Shown: positions 8,546-17,515 of the stretch, piece by piece
How the letters are laid out: each line of letters starts with the position of its first letter
How positions within the stretch are numbered: position 1 is the stretch's first letter
Assembly: GCF_000424385.1 (NCBI RefSeq)
Contig: NZ_AUJU01000004.1
Span: forward strand, 124,001 to 188,000
Source of the DNA: Butyrivibrio sp. LC3010
Lineage (GTDB): Bacteria > Bacillota > Clostridia > Lachnospirales > Lachnospiraceae
Reading direction: 5' to 3'
DNA: 64,000 bases
Notes under the pieces: model-generated
Told to the model about the DNA's origin: nothing
The model's database searches: none
What the model saw: the letters and a program-made list of their open reading frames with translations, nothing else
Program-made: the position numbers and the translations under genes

Positions 8546-10456
8546 ATGAGCGAAGATAGGCTTAAGCAAATAAATAAAAGAATAGAAGATGGAAGCATAA
8601 ATGAGCAGAGTATATACAGTTACCTGATAGAGAAAGTTTCATGGAATCCTGAACTGCTTCTTAGGACGGCTATTATAGACTGCACGAGAAAGTACACATA
8701 TAAGCAGATGTTTGCAGAGTGGGAAAGATATGCAAGAGTTTTTTCCGCTCTCGATATTACAGAGGAAAATGCTTCTCGTGTGGGCATTGCAGGGACGATA
8801 TCAGCTGAACCGCTCTTTGCATTTTATGGACTTAATATGACGGGAGCCAGCGTATCGATGCTTTCATATCCCGATTTTCTGCCGCATGGACAGTGGAAAA
8901 CCATGGTGGAAAAAGAAAAGATCACAGATCTGATACTTTCAGATATCATGATTTCACCGGAAATGTGGCCTGAGATAGAAGCCGTTAAGGATGAGATGGG
9001 TGTAAGAAATATTATATTACTGCATTCAAAACTTGGAGGACCTTGTGTCGGACCGGCTGAGCTTACTTATAACGAAGTCAATTATCACAGGCTAAAGAGA
9101 ACTCCCGGTACTGTATTCATGGAGGATCTACTTAAGAGTTATCCGTTAAATCCGATTAAGTATGGAACAGGGAATCCGGATCATTTAGCTATTATTACAC
9201 ACACCTCCGGTACAACCAAGGGAACAAGGAAACCACTTCCTTATACCGAAAAATCCGTGAATATAACTTCATCGAATTTCGGGATGGGCTTTCATGTGAT
9301 GGGAGGAGATACTAAGAGTATCGAACAGTACAGACTAATTCCCAGTTTTGATTTCAGCTCATATCTGTGCATGTGTGGAGTCGTCAACTCAACCTTTGCG
9401 GCCGCTGATTGTATAGTGCTGACATTTTTTGGTTTCATGCATCCCAAGTTTGTAAGAGCTGTTGATTATTACAAGATCAATGTGCTATTTACGTCAGGCT
9501 TTATGGTAGATAACTGGATAAGACAACCTGATCTGAAGAATAATGCTTTTTCATCCCTTAGAATTTTTTCATGTGGTGGATCCTATCTGCCAGTAGATAA
9601 GCTGAAGAAATATTATAAGTTTTTGAGAAAGCATGGCTACTACGGCAATATCGCGAGAGGATACGGTATGTCGGAAACCGGTGGCGCTCAGCTTTCGGTA
9701 CCAGAGGGCTCTATGGAAGATATATTGGGATTTCCAAAGCCGAAAGAGAATTTCAGGTTCAAGGATGTGGATGATAATAAATTCTACACTGTAGATGATG
9801 GGGTAAGGACAGGGGTGATGTACATTGCTTCAGATTCCCTTTGTATGAATGTTCTGGATGGTGTGGAACTTTTTAAATATACGGTGATAGATGGCAGAAA
9901 CTTCTTGTGTTCAAACGATCTTGTCAGGGTCAATGAAAATGGCAGTGTATCCTATGCAGGTCGTGCGGACAGATTTTTTGTAAACAATGACGGAGTTCAT
10001 TTTGATGCAGGTATCGTTGAGATTGCAATTTCAAAGTTCAAAGGTGTTGAGATGAGCGCCATTGTACCGGTGCTTGACAAGCGCATACATGATACTGTTC
10101 CGGTTTTATATATTGTTCCGGAAAAGAACTGCAGGAACGCAGCAGGAATGGTAAGAAAAGCTCTGATGCATGCTTTTATCGAGGAAGACCTGATTAAGAA
10201 AAGTGTATTACCGACTCAGTTTATCCTGGTAGATGATATACCCTGTAATGCTAATGGAAAAATAGATATTTACAGGATTACTCGGGAAAGACTTAAGGGA
10301 GATGCCTATGACATAGTTCCTGTAAGAGATGGTGATAAGCTGATTGATATTGAGACAAAGCATGATCCAAAAGCGATAAGCATAACAGCAGGTACACTTC
10401 CGGAGGGAATGGAGGGAAGATCAGCATTTAACCTGTACGAGCTGTTTAACGGATAA
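8546..10456 (+). CDS. ANL-superfamily (acyl-adenylate-forming) enzyme 2
   Basis: A 636-residue AMP-binding enzyme starting 14 nt after the previous gene. It carries HTSGTTKGTRKP (ATP loop), GYGMSETGG (A5), SNDLVRVNENG (A7), GRADRFF (A8) and NANGKIDIYR (A10 Lys), so all expected catalytic motifs are present. It lacks the Met-rich tail and stops shortly after the C-terminal subdomain (EGMEGRSAFNLYELFNG). It is clearly a paralogue of both neighbouring ANL enzymes and is closest to the one in the fusion protein at 11104, sharing segments such as PGTVFMEDLL-like and GPAELTYNE. Substrate unknown; it could be a CoA ligase or another acyl-AMP-using enzyme. Confidence 0.85.
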   Translation: MSEDRLKQINKRIEDGSINEQSIYSYLIEKVSWNPELLLRTAIIDCTRKYTYKQMFAEWERYARVFSALDITEENASRVGIAGTISAEPLFAFYGLNMTGASVSMLSYPDFLPHGQWKTMVEKEKITDLILSDIMISPEMWPEIEAVKDEMGVRNIILLHSKLGGPCVGPAELTYNEVNYHRLKRTPGTVFMEDLLKSYPLNPIKYGTGNPDHLAIITHTSGTTKGTRKPLPYTEKSVNITSSNFGMGFHVMGGDTKSIEQYRLIPSFDFSSYLCMCGVVNSTFAAADCIVLTFFGFMHPKFVRAVDYYKINVLFTSGFMVDNWIRQPDLKNNAFSSLRIFSCGGSYLPVDKLKKYYKFLRKHGYYGNIARGYGMSETGGAQLSVPEGSMEDILGFPKPKENFRFKDVDDNKFYTVDDGVRTGVMYIASDSLCMNVLDGVELFKYTVIDGRNFLCSNDLVRVNENGSVSYAGRADRFFVNNDGVHFDAGIVEIAISKFKGVEMSAIVPVLDKRIHDTVPVLYIVPEKNCRNAAGMVRKALMHAFIEEDLIKKSVLPTQFILVDDIPCNANGKIDIYRITRERLKGDAYDIVPVRDGDKLIDIETKHDPKAISITAGTLPEGMEGRSAFNLYELFNG

Positions 10457-10532
10457 GTGACATCGATTATTTTAGACCGGGCAGGATTACGAACTAATCG
10501 TGTCGGTACATTTTAGACAAGGAGAAAATAGC

Positions 10533-11084
10533 ATGTTTGATTTCTTTGGCAATGATCAAAATGGTAAAAACTGTTTCATGGAAGTAAATGATACCGGAGC
10601 AAATTCATCAGGTATGAATATGGCAAATCCCATGAACATGATGAATTCCATGAACATGGCAAATCCTATGAACATGATGAATCCCATGAATTTTATGAAT
10701 CCCATGAACATGATGAATCCCATGAACATGATGAATCCCACGAACATGATGAACCCCATGAATATGATGAATCCCATGAAGGGAATACAGCAGTCCTTTA
10801 TGATGCAAATGCAGTTTATGCAGAATATGTCTATGATGCAGATGCAGTTTTTACAGGGCTTAATGAACGTGATGAAAATGAATGGTGAGGCTAATACAGG
10901 TGGTGTGCAGGAAGCTTCCGAAGTGGCTGCGGGGCAGCAGGAAGGGTTTAAGCTTGGAAGCATTACTATCCCTCCTGAACTTTTAAAAAAGCTGATGCAG
11001 ATGGATATGTCTCCTGAGAATCTTGAAAAACTTCAGAAGGTGCTTGATTTTGTTCTGGGTTCCATACCTGAACAGAAGAAATGA
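10533..11084 (+). CDS. Small Met-rich repeat protein (MNMMNP repeats)
   Basis: 183 residues starting at an ATG with AAGGAG about 9 nt upstream; the frame extends to 10500 without another good start. The N-terminus (MFDFFGNDQNGKNCFM) is followed by about ten hexapeptide repeats of the form NPMNMM (residues about 30-85), then a Met/Gln-rich helix (QSFMMQMQFMQNMSMMQMQF). A C-terminal helical domain (IPPELLKKLMQMDMSPENLE) ends it. No signal peptide or membrane segment. The Met-rich helix resembles the segment after the heptads in the first operon gene, which suggests the two share a binding partner. I do not recognise the family. Phasin-like or scaffold roles are only guesses. Confidence 0.75.
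   Translation: MFDFFGNDQNGKNCFMEVNDTGANSSGMNMANPMNMMNSMNMANPMNMMNPMNFMNPMNMMNPMNMMNPTNMMNPMNMMNPMKGIQQSFMMQMQFMQNMSMMQMQFLQGLMNVMKMNGEANTGGVQEASEVAAGQQEGFKLGSITIPPELLKKLMQMDMSPENLEKLQKVLDFVLGSIPEQKK
10613..10779 (+). repeat. 18-bp tandem repeat encoding NPMNMM
   Basis: About nine units close to AACATGATGAATCCCATG in tandem, in frame, with a few single-base variants (for example one Met to Thr codon change). Unit length differs from the 21-bp repeat at 7855, so the two arrays are not simple copies of each other. Confidence 0.95.
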
Positions 11085-11103
11085 TTTTCCAGGAGGGCTC
11101 TCT

Positions 11104-14100
11104 ATGAATAAAAATGATAGTTTCGGAAGAAAAGTGAAAAGAGAAATTACCAGAGCAATGCTCGAACGCTTACAGAGTATGGACCTGCAAAAGAGCATGG
11201 CTATGTTCGGGGCAAAAGAACCTGTTATATATGATGATGTTGAGGAAACTCTTAACGTGGCATATGTAAACAGGGATGAAGTTGCTCTTGCTATGGATAT
11301 TTTCAAACCAAAGGATGATGGTGGCAAAGAGCTTCCCGTTATTATTGCAATTCACGGAGGCGGCCTTTTTATGGGTGACAGAAGCCTTGAAAGACCTTAT
11401 TGCCGGTTGCTTGCGCATAAGGGATACCTCGTGTTTTCACTGGAATACAGACTTGTACCAAAGGCTATTCTCTGTGAGCAGCTTGATGATGTATGTGCAG
11501 GACTCGATAGAGTCGGCCAAATGCTGGTTGATTATGATGTGGATTTTAGCAGAATTTTCATGGTGGCTGACAGTGCAGGTGCTTATCTTGCGGCGTATGT
11601 CACTGCGATGCATGGCTCTGAAAAACTGCAAAATGCCATTGGACATAAGCCTTCAAGAATGGTATATGCTGCTGTTGGCTATATATCCGGAATGTTTTAT
11701 ACCAATAAGACTCTTCAGGAGTTGATATATGGGGATAGGCGTAATGATGAGAAATTCCTCAAATACATGAATATTGAGCATCCTGAAATAATTCAGAATC
11801 TTCCGCCTGCATTTCTTATAACGAGCTGCGGAGATACATTTAATAACTACTCCATTAAATTTAATCAGGCATTGAAGAAGCGCGGTAGAACTTCAAAGCT
11901 TGTTTATTTGGGAAATGAAGAGCTTCAGCATATTTTTCCTATTACAAACCCTGAGCATCCAAGGAGTCTTGAAGTGACTGATAAGATGCTTGCATGGTTT
12001 GAACAGCAGGCTGATATAAGACGTGACAGCCGAAAAAATGATTCGGCAATGGATAATAAGAGAGCAGAAAACATTAAACGGATAGCATCCGGCGAATTCA
12101 ATAACATGAAGGTATGGAAAAGTATCAAAGAGAGGACTGCATATGATGAGAAGATACTTTTGCGTACTGCTTTAGTGGACTGTACCAGAGAATACACCTA
12201 TGAGCAGATGTTTGAGGAATGGGAGAACTATGCAAGGGTATACTCTGCACTGGATATCTGCGCGGAAAACAATTCAAGAGCAGCACTTTGCGGTGTGATT
12301 TCTGCTGAAACTGTTTTTGCATTGTTTGGCCTTAATATGACAGGTGCTGAGGTTTCGCTTTTTTCATATCCTGATTTCCTGCCCGGGGGAATGTGGAAAA
12401 CCATGATCGAGAAAGAAAAAATCACAGATATTATAATAGCTGATATCATGGTGACTCCGGAAATCAGAGAGGAAATTGAAAAGATAAAAGAAAAATTAGG
12501 AATCCGTAATGTGATCTATATGCATTCTCTAATGGGCGGACCTACAGTAGGGCCTGCAGAACTGACCTACAATGAGCTTAATTATCATATGCTAAGGCGC
12601 ACAAATGGTGCAGTTTTCATGAATGACCTTTTGGAGAAGTATCAGGATGAGAATATAAAGCTTGATGAGTCTGAAGGGGACAGAGTGGCATTTATTGCGC
12701 ATACCTCCGGTACAACCATGGGAACAAGAAAACCATTACCATTTACTGATAAGGCCTTTAATGAAGGCGTGTCTGTGATACCTAAGGGCTTTCGTTCGTT
12801 TATCGAGGGAAAAGATGATGGAAAGCCCATTACTATTCTTCAACTGTTTGATTTTAGTTCTGTAATGGCTCTTTCCGCGCAGCTATGTTCAGGCTTTGCA
12901 GCAGGTGAAAGGATTATTGTTACATACTTCGGATTCATGCATCCTAAGTTTATACGAGCTATAGACTATTACAATGTAAGCGTCCTTATGACAACGGGAT
13001 TCATGGTTGATAAGTGGCTTGACCGAACGGATATCGATGATGTGGATTTCTCGTCACTGAAGGTAGTTGGAATGTCAGGAGGATATATCTCTCCTGAAAA
13101 GATGGAAAAGTATACTGAATTTTTCAGGAAACATGGATTTAAATACAGTATTACATCAGCATATGGTACTTCTGAGACCGGAGGAAAGCAGATCTTTGCT
13201 CCGAAAGAGAATAAAGAAGATATTCTGGGATATGTTGAAAACAGTGAAGAAGTACGTATAAAAGATGAAAAAGACGGAGAGTTTTATAAAGTCGAGGATG
13301 GTCCACGTACTGGAGTGCTGTATATGCTTTCACAGGGGCATTGTGAAAATGAACTCGATAATGTTAAGCTATTTGAGTATACAAAGATTGATGGCAAGGA
13401 CTTTTTATGTACGCATGATCTTGTTCGGGTAAATGAGGACGGTAGCATTTCCTTTGCCGGAAGAGTAGATAAGTACTTTGTCAATAATAGCGGAAAAGAG
13501 TTCGATTCGGGCTTAGTGGATATGAATATGGCTGAGCACAAAGCAATTGACAGATGCGCAGTAGTTCCGGTTATGGATAAGAGAATTCATGACACCGTGC
13601 CGGTATTATATGTAGTTCCTGCAAAGAAGGGAGAAGATGCTGTTAGTAACATACTTAAAGCTTTCAAGGATGTCTATGTGAAAGATAAGAAGATTGAGCC
13701 TAAAAATCTGCCAACACAATTTATGATAGTTGATGATATTCCGATAAATGCCAATGGAAAACTTGATATCTACCGCATTACCCGCGAGAGACTTGCAGGT
13801 GATGCATACAATCTGGTTCCTGTCTTAGATGGGAAAAAGCTTATCGACATAAAGTGCGAGCATGTTGAAAAGACAAACAGCTTTACAGCAGGCACAATTC
13901 CTGCCGGGATGGAGAATAATTCGGCCTATAATATTTTTGATATATTTAATGCGGATTCGACATCGGATAAAAAGGATACAGCATCAGGTAACAACTTCTT
14001 TAATGGCTTTGATCCGTTCAAACCCTGGAAAATGTTCATGCCTGATATCAATATGAAAGATATCTTTAAGTCGGTTGAAATTCCGGAAAGTGTCAAGAAG

Positions 14101-14178
14101 GATGTACTAAAATATGGCAACCGAATTTCGGGTCTTTCCAATGGAAGAAAATGGATAGATCATGATTTTGAAGAGTGA
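11104..14178 (+). CDS. Alpha/beta hydrolase - ANL enzyme fusion
   Basis: 1024 residues, started at the ATG at 11104 with AGGAGG upstream; the frame is open to 11023. Residues 40-310 are a hormone-sensitive-lipase-type hydrolase: oxyanion motif HGGG near 84-87, nucleophile motif ADSAG near 155 (first Gly of GDSAG replaced by Ala), a likely acid in SCGDTF near 240 and His in LQHIF near 275. Residues about 345-960 are an ANL enzyme with HTSGTTMGTRKP, AYGTSETGG, THDLVRVNEDG, GRVDKYF and NANGKLDIYR. A tail of about 65 residues follows. Fusing an esterase to an acid-activating enzyme suggests that hydrolysis and reactivation of one acyl group are coupled (inference). Last gene of the operon. Confidence 0.85.
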   Translation: MNKNDSFGRKVKREITRAMLERLQSMDLQKSMAMFGAKEPVIYDDVEETLNVAYVNRDEVALAMDIFKPKDDGGKELPVIIAIHGGGLFMGDRSLERPYCRLLAHKGYLVFSLEYRLVPKAILCEQLDDVCAGLDRVGQMLVDYDVDFSRIFMVADSAGAYLAAYVTAMHGSEKLQNAIGHKPSRMVYAAVGYISGMFYTNKTLQELIYGDRRNDEKFLKYMNIEHPEIIQNLPPAFLITSCGDTFNNYSIKFNQALKKRGRTSKLVYLGNEELQHIFPITNPEHPRSLEVTDKMLAWFEQQADIRRDSRKNDSAMDNKRAENIKRIASGEFNNMKVWKSIKERTAYDEKILLRTALVDCTREYTYEQMFEEWENYARVYSALDICAENNSRAALCGVISAETVFALFGLNMTGAEVSLFSYPDFLPGGMWKTMIEKEKITDIIIADIMVTPEIREEIEKIKEKLGIRNVIYMHSLMGGPTVGPAELTYNELNYHMLRRTNGAVFMNDLLEKYQDENIKLDESEGDRVAFIAHTSGTTMGTRKPLPFTDKAFNEGVSVIPKGFRSFIEGKDDGKPITILQLFDFSSVMALSAQLCSGFAAGERIIVTYFGFMHPKFIRAIDYYNVSVLMTTGFMVDKWLDRTDIDDVDFSSLKVVGMSGGYISPEKMEKYTEFFRKHGFKYSITSAYGTSETGGKQIFAPKENKEDILGYVENSEEVRIKDEKDGEFYKVEDGPRTGVLYMLSQGHCENELDNVKLFEYTKIDGKDFLCTHDLVRVNEDGSISFAGRVDKYFVNNSGKEFDSGLVDMNMAEHKAIDRCAVVPVMDKRIHDTVPVLYVVPAKKGEDAVSNILKAFKDVYVKDKKIEPKNLPTQFMIVDDIPINANGKLDIYRITRERLAGDAYNLVPVLDGKKLIDIKCEHVEKTNSFTAGTIPAGMENNSAYNIFDIFNADSTSDKKDTASGNNFFNGFDPFKPWKMFMPDINMKDIFKSVEIPESVKKDVLKYGNRISGLSNGRKWIDHDFEE

Positions 14179-14197
14179 AGAAATAATAATATGTTTG

Positions 14198-14240
14198 AAC
14201 AGACTCGACGAGGCTCTTTCGAACCTGGTCGAGTCTGTTT
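14198..14240 (+). terminator. Bidirectional terminator
   Basis: AACAGACTCGAC pairs with GTCGAGTCTGTT around an 18-nt partly paired loop, followed by TTAAAA. It lies between the convergent ANL operon and M42 peptidase genes. Confidence 0.85.
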
Positions 14241-14265
14241 AAAATTAGTATTTTGAATCAATGAA

Positions 14266-15303
14266 TTACTCACTTACATATTGAGCCAGAAGTTTATATG
14301 TGTTTTTGATTCCATCAATGTGAGTTCTCTCGTAACCATGGCTTGCTCTTGTGCCGGGGCCTATGGCAGCATGTCTGATATCATAACCTGCTACAAGTGC
14401 GGGATCAGCATCGGTTCCATAGTGAGGAGTGAAGATGTCGGGCACATAGTCAGCACCTGCTTTTTTTCCTGCCTCCTCAAGTTCTCTGGTCATATCAAGA
14501 TTATAAGGAAAACGGCTGTCCTTGCAGAATACAGAAACCTTGTGCTCTGAGCTTGTCTGCTCAGGACCGATGCAGGCAATGTCTATTGCAAGGAAATCTT
14601 TTACATCATCAGGAATGAAGGATCCGCCGTGACCGATTTCTTCATAGAATGAGATATAGAGATATACTTTACGATTGAGCTTTATTTTCCCTTCTTTAAC
14701 GTCTGCAAGTAATTCCATAAGAAGTGCTACCAGAGCTTTGTCATCAATATAATGAGATTTAATGTAACCGTTTGAATATGTAAATCTGGGTTCAATTGCT
14801 ACATAGTCGCCAATATCAATTCCGAGCTTTCTTACATCATCAGCAGATGAAACGTCTTCATCGAGTACCACAAAAGAATTTGTATCAAAATTTGCTACTT
14901 CTTCATTGAGTTCATTTTCGGTTACATGTACTGAAGCGTTTTTTCTTTGCACGCAACCTGTGAAAACCTTGCCGCTGCGGGTGTGGACGCGGACATTTTC
15001 ACGCTCAGTATGGTATGCATAAAGACCACCAACCTTGCATACTTTGATAGTTCCATCGCCATTTATATGGCGGACCATCATGCCTATGGTATCACCGTGT
15101 GCAGTGATGAGAAGCGGATTGCCTTCGCCTCCGATGTCAGCAATTATGCCACCTTTATGCAGGGTGGTAGTTTTGAATCCAAGATCCTCAATCTCTTTAA
15201 CAAGATAATCCTGAAGTTCATGATACTGACCTGTTACGGAATCAATTGCCAGCTCCTTTTCAAGTTCATCAAGAAATCTTTTTTCATTTAATTCATAGCT
15301 CAT
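14266..15303 (-). CDS. M42-family metallopeptidase (aminopeptidase)
   Basis: 345 residues; the start is the ATG at 15303, with GAGGAA 7 nt upstream on the minus strand, rather than the further upstream ATG. The dinuclear metal site of M42 peptidases is seen in ITAHGDTIG (His, Asp), HYIDDKALVALL (bridging Asp), FYEEIGHGG (catalytic Glu pair), LAIDIACIGPE (Asp) and a late HYGTDADP segment (His). These enzymes are cytoplasmic oligomeric aminopeptidases that trim peptides. They are often mislabelled as endoglucanases because of one early annotation. Stands alone, convergent with the ANL operon. Confidence 0.9.
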   Translation of the reverse strand: MSYELNEKRFLDELEKELAIDSVTGQYHELQDYLVKEIEDLGFKTTTLHKGGIIADIGGEGNPLLITAHGDTIGMMVRHINGDGTIKVCKVGGLYAYHTERENVRVHTRSGKVFTGCVQRKNASVHVTENELNEEVANFDTNSFVVLDEDVSSADDVRKLGIDIGDYVAIEPRFTYSNGYIKSHYIDDKALVALLMELLADVKEGKIKLNRKVYLYISFYEEIGHGGSFIPDDVKDFLAIDIACIGPEQTSSEHKVSVFCKDSRFPYNLDMTRELEEAGKKAGADYVPDIFTPHYGTDADPALVAGYDIRHAAIGPGTRASHGYERTHIDGIKNTYKLLAQYVSE

Positions 15304-15451
15304 AGTAATATTCCTCGCCTTATAAAATAGTAAAGCCGAAAAGCCCTGTGATAAATGATCACATATGACCTTTTGGCTCAATTTTTATCATAATGATATT
15401 GTGTGTTAAAAGCAAGATTTATCAGGTGGTAGAGTGAAATATTGAAATGGC

Positions 15452-16588
15452 TTAATGGGTTCTGCGATTATGATTGGCGTAGTATTTTGCTTTATCCTCA
15501 TACATCAGCTCATCAATCTTGCGAATAAATGATTCCTCAGTGTCATTTTTTGCATTGAAAATGGAGCCACCAATGGAGGCTGAGATTTCAAAGGGGAGCT
15601 TTTTTGAAGCATTGAAATCATCGATTGCCTTAAGAATAGATTCTTTTATTGTTTGAACATATTCCAGTGAATAGGCATCCAGGATAATTATAAATTCATC
15701 ACCGGCAAAACGAATTATAACGCCGTCGTCACCGACTACACCGGCCAGTATTTCTGCCATGGCTATAAGGGCTCTGTCACCGTCTGAGTGAGAGTATTGG
15801 TCGTTTATCTGTTTGAAACCATTCATATCAAGCATCAAAGCGCCAAATCTGCCATCGCCTTTCGACATGGATTTTTCCAATTCGGGTATATAAAAACGGT
15901 TAAAGGCTCCGGTCAGCTTATCACAATATATGCTTTCATTTTGCAGTGAAACTGTAATGCAGCAAATTGCAACACCTACACAGGGCCATATTAGAGATGT
16001 ACCGTAACAAAATGATTGGATAAACATTCCGGCCAGAATCGGGAAAATAAACTGCCATGCAGGAAAAAATCTTAAATAATGGCCTTTTCTTCTCGCAGAA
16101 ACATATACAAAAAGACCATATAATAAGAAGAACAACTCAACCACCACATAGAACCAATATAAGAACAATCTGTGATATACATTATTCTCATCGACATAAT
16201 AAATAATAGGTGTGAATATATTAGTTATCAGAATAATTGACTCTGAGATGCAGAGAGTGGCAACCAATAGCACCTGCTTTTGGCTTAATTTTTCATGAAT
16301 GTGACGCACTATCAGTATGATGTATGCAGGACCGATTATCACATTTAAGCTAAAAAGAATAGTATTTGAACCATGAACCAGGAAATATGAGAGTTTCCCA
16401 GGCTTACCATCAGAATAGAATGCTATCGGATCTACGAAACAACCCACGATAACAGAGAGAATCATTATCAATATAATCAAACTCTCGGAATTCTTGGTCT
16501 GTATACGCCAGCCCCTGCTAAAAAGAAGTACCGTCATAAGTAGGAAACCGACTATATTTGAGGATAGAACTGAAGCGACATTTACCAT
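15452..16588 (-). CDS. Membrane-bound diguanylate cyclase (GGDEF)
   Basis: 378 residues. The first roughly 220 form seven or so hydrophobic segments (a 7TM-type sensor). The C-terminal 160 are a GGDEF domain: LDMNGFKQINDQYSHSDGDR (substrate-binding part), then RFAGDEFIII. The signature is AGDEF, a variant known among active cyclases. The degenerate start of the domain and FEISASIGGS at the end are normal. It would make cyclic di-GMP from GTP at the membrane in response to an unknown signal. AAGGAT lies before the ATG. No RxxD product-inhibition site is obvious. Its position next to the polysaccharide locus is suggestive, but it is separate from it. Confidence 0.88.
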   Translation of the reverse strand: MVNVASVLSSNIVGFLLMTVLLFSRGWRIQTKNSESLIILIMILSVIVGCFVDPIAFYSDGKPGKLSYFLVHGSNTILFSLNVIIGPAYIILIVRHIHEKLSQKQVLLVATLCISESIILITNIFTPIIYYVDENNVYHRLFLYWFYVVVELFFLLYGLFVYVSARRKGHYLRFFPAWQFIFPILAGMFIQSFCYGTSLIWPCVGVAICCITVSLQNESIYCDKLTGAFNRFYIPELEKSMSKGDGRFGALMLDMNGFKQINDQYSHSDGDRALIAMAEILAGVVGDDGVIIRFAGDEFIIILDAYSLEYVQTIKESILKAIDDFNASKKLPFEISASIGGSIFNAKNDTEESFIRKIDELMYEDKAKYYANHNRRTH

Positions 16589-16789
16589 AGTTAGTATATC
16601 CTTACAGTTTGCTTAGAAATCTGTGTATTAAAGCATTTCCCAACGATTAATCAATGATTTGTGTTCTATTTAATGGTAAAATTACAATCATTACATGTCA
16701 ATAAATTGCATACAAAAAGATAAAAAACTATAGGAAAAAAACATTAAAAATTTTCTAAAAAAATTTTGAAAAAAAATTTAAAAAAGTTG

Positions 16790-16818
16790 TTGACATAAAA
16801 TGCATGTCGATATATACT
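16790..16818 (+). promoter_or_regulatory. Strong promoter for the CAU-anticodon tRNA gene
   Basis: TTGACA (16790-16795), 17-bp spacer, TATACT (16813-16818), 48 nt before the tRNA. The preceding roughly 60 bp are runs of A and T tracts, resembling an UP element that boosts stable-RNA promoters. Confidence 0.85.
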
Positions 16819-16865
16819 AATCAAGTCGGCCGGCGAGAGACCGAAACAAATAAACATCATAATAT

Positions 16866-16939
16866 GGCGAGATAGCTCAGTTGGCTAGAGCACGCGGTTC
16901 ATACCCGCGGTGTCGAGGGTTCGAATCCCCCTCTCGCTA
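16866..16939 (+). tRNA. tRNA with CAU anticodon (tRNA-Met, elongator type, or tRNA-Ile2)
   Basis: A 74-nt cloverleaf can be drawn. Acceptor GGCGAGA pairs with TCTCGCT (first pair G-U), the D arm contains AGCTCAGTTGG, the anticodon arm is CGCGG-TTCATAC-CCGCG with anticodon CAT, and the T arm contains GGTTCGAATCC. The encoded end stops before a full CCA. A G-U first pair and no run of three G-C pairs in the anticodon stem argue against initiator tRNA. A lysidine-modified tRNA-Ile2 also has a CAT anticodon in DNA and cannot be excluded by eye. Confidence 0.93.
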
Positions 16940-16941
16940 CT

Positions 16942-16985
16942 AAAAAAATAAAGCATAGGTTAATGACCTATGCTTTATTTTTTTA
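16942..16985 (+). terminator. Terminator after the tRNA
   Basis: AAAGCATAGGT / ACCTATGCTTT stem with loop TAATG, extended by A-tract/T-tract pairing and ending in a run of seven T. Confidence 0.93.
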
Positions 16986-17515
16986 TATATTTCTTTAGAG
17001 TTTGTGTTGGACATTTGTTGGACAAAGCAAAATATAATACTAAACAGCTGGTAAGTAGTTTCCGGGGGATAAGTGACCCTTTGCGTGAAATTTAATTACA
17101 TAACTGACAAAATCATAGAAAAAAATATTTCAAATTTGATAGAATTGCCAATTTTAATTAAATAAACTTGATGATAGAATCTATTTATTAAGATTTATTT
17201 AAGAAATGTAATGTTCGGCACCACCTACATATCGATATCAACATAAGAATTTTAATTCACTTTGAAGTCGGAAAACATTTTGAAATATTGCGTTTTCCGG
17301 CTTTTTGTTATTTACAAATTACTATACAAATTGCACTAATTCATCTAAAATCTACGGTCTGAGATTTGTCTAAAAAGTCGAAAAAAATTATTTCTTACTA
17401 ATTTGATAGATTTTTTTATTGTGGAAGGTGTATATTTGTAACAATATTGTTAGAATTATAAATTTACCATAAAGAAACTATAAATAATTCATGCAATATG
17501 AGGGGGAAAAACTAA
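16986..17515 (+). other. 530-nt AT-rich leader region before the polysaccharide operon
   Basis: No credible ORF. It contains a short direct repeat TTGGACA (about 17009 and 17020), a terminator-like hairpin at 17267, and about 210 nt between that hairpin and the first gene. No convincing -35/-10 pair with normal spacing was found by eye. The ribosome site GAGGGGG lies just before the ATG at 17516. Confidence 0.6.
17267..17306 (+). terminator. Terminator-like hairpin in the leader of the polysaccharide operon
   Basis: GTCGGAAAAC / GTTTTCCGGC (10 bp, one wobble) with a 15-nt loop, followed by TTTTT. It could end an upstream transcript or act as an attenuator controlled by an antiterminator of the LoaP/NusG type known for polysaccharide operons; which of these cannot be told from the sequence. 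Confidence 0.7.

Noticed and set aside
10556..10963. Minus-strand frame rich in MGFI/FMGF repeats
   Set aside because: It is the antisense image of the MNMMNP array and has no start context.
14266..15303. Endoglucanase annotation
   Set aside because: The metal-binding residues are those of M42 aminopeptidases; the cellulase name for this family is a historical error.
17009..17027. Direct repeat TTGGACA after the tRNA as a possible integration site
   Set aside because: No copy of the tRNA 3' end and no integrase were found in the window; a 7-nt repeat is too short to support it.
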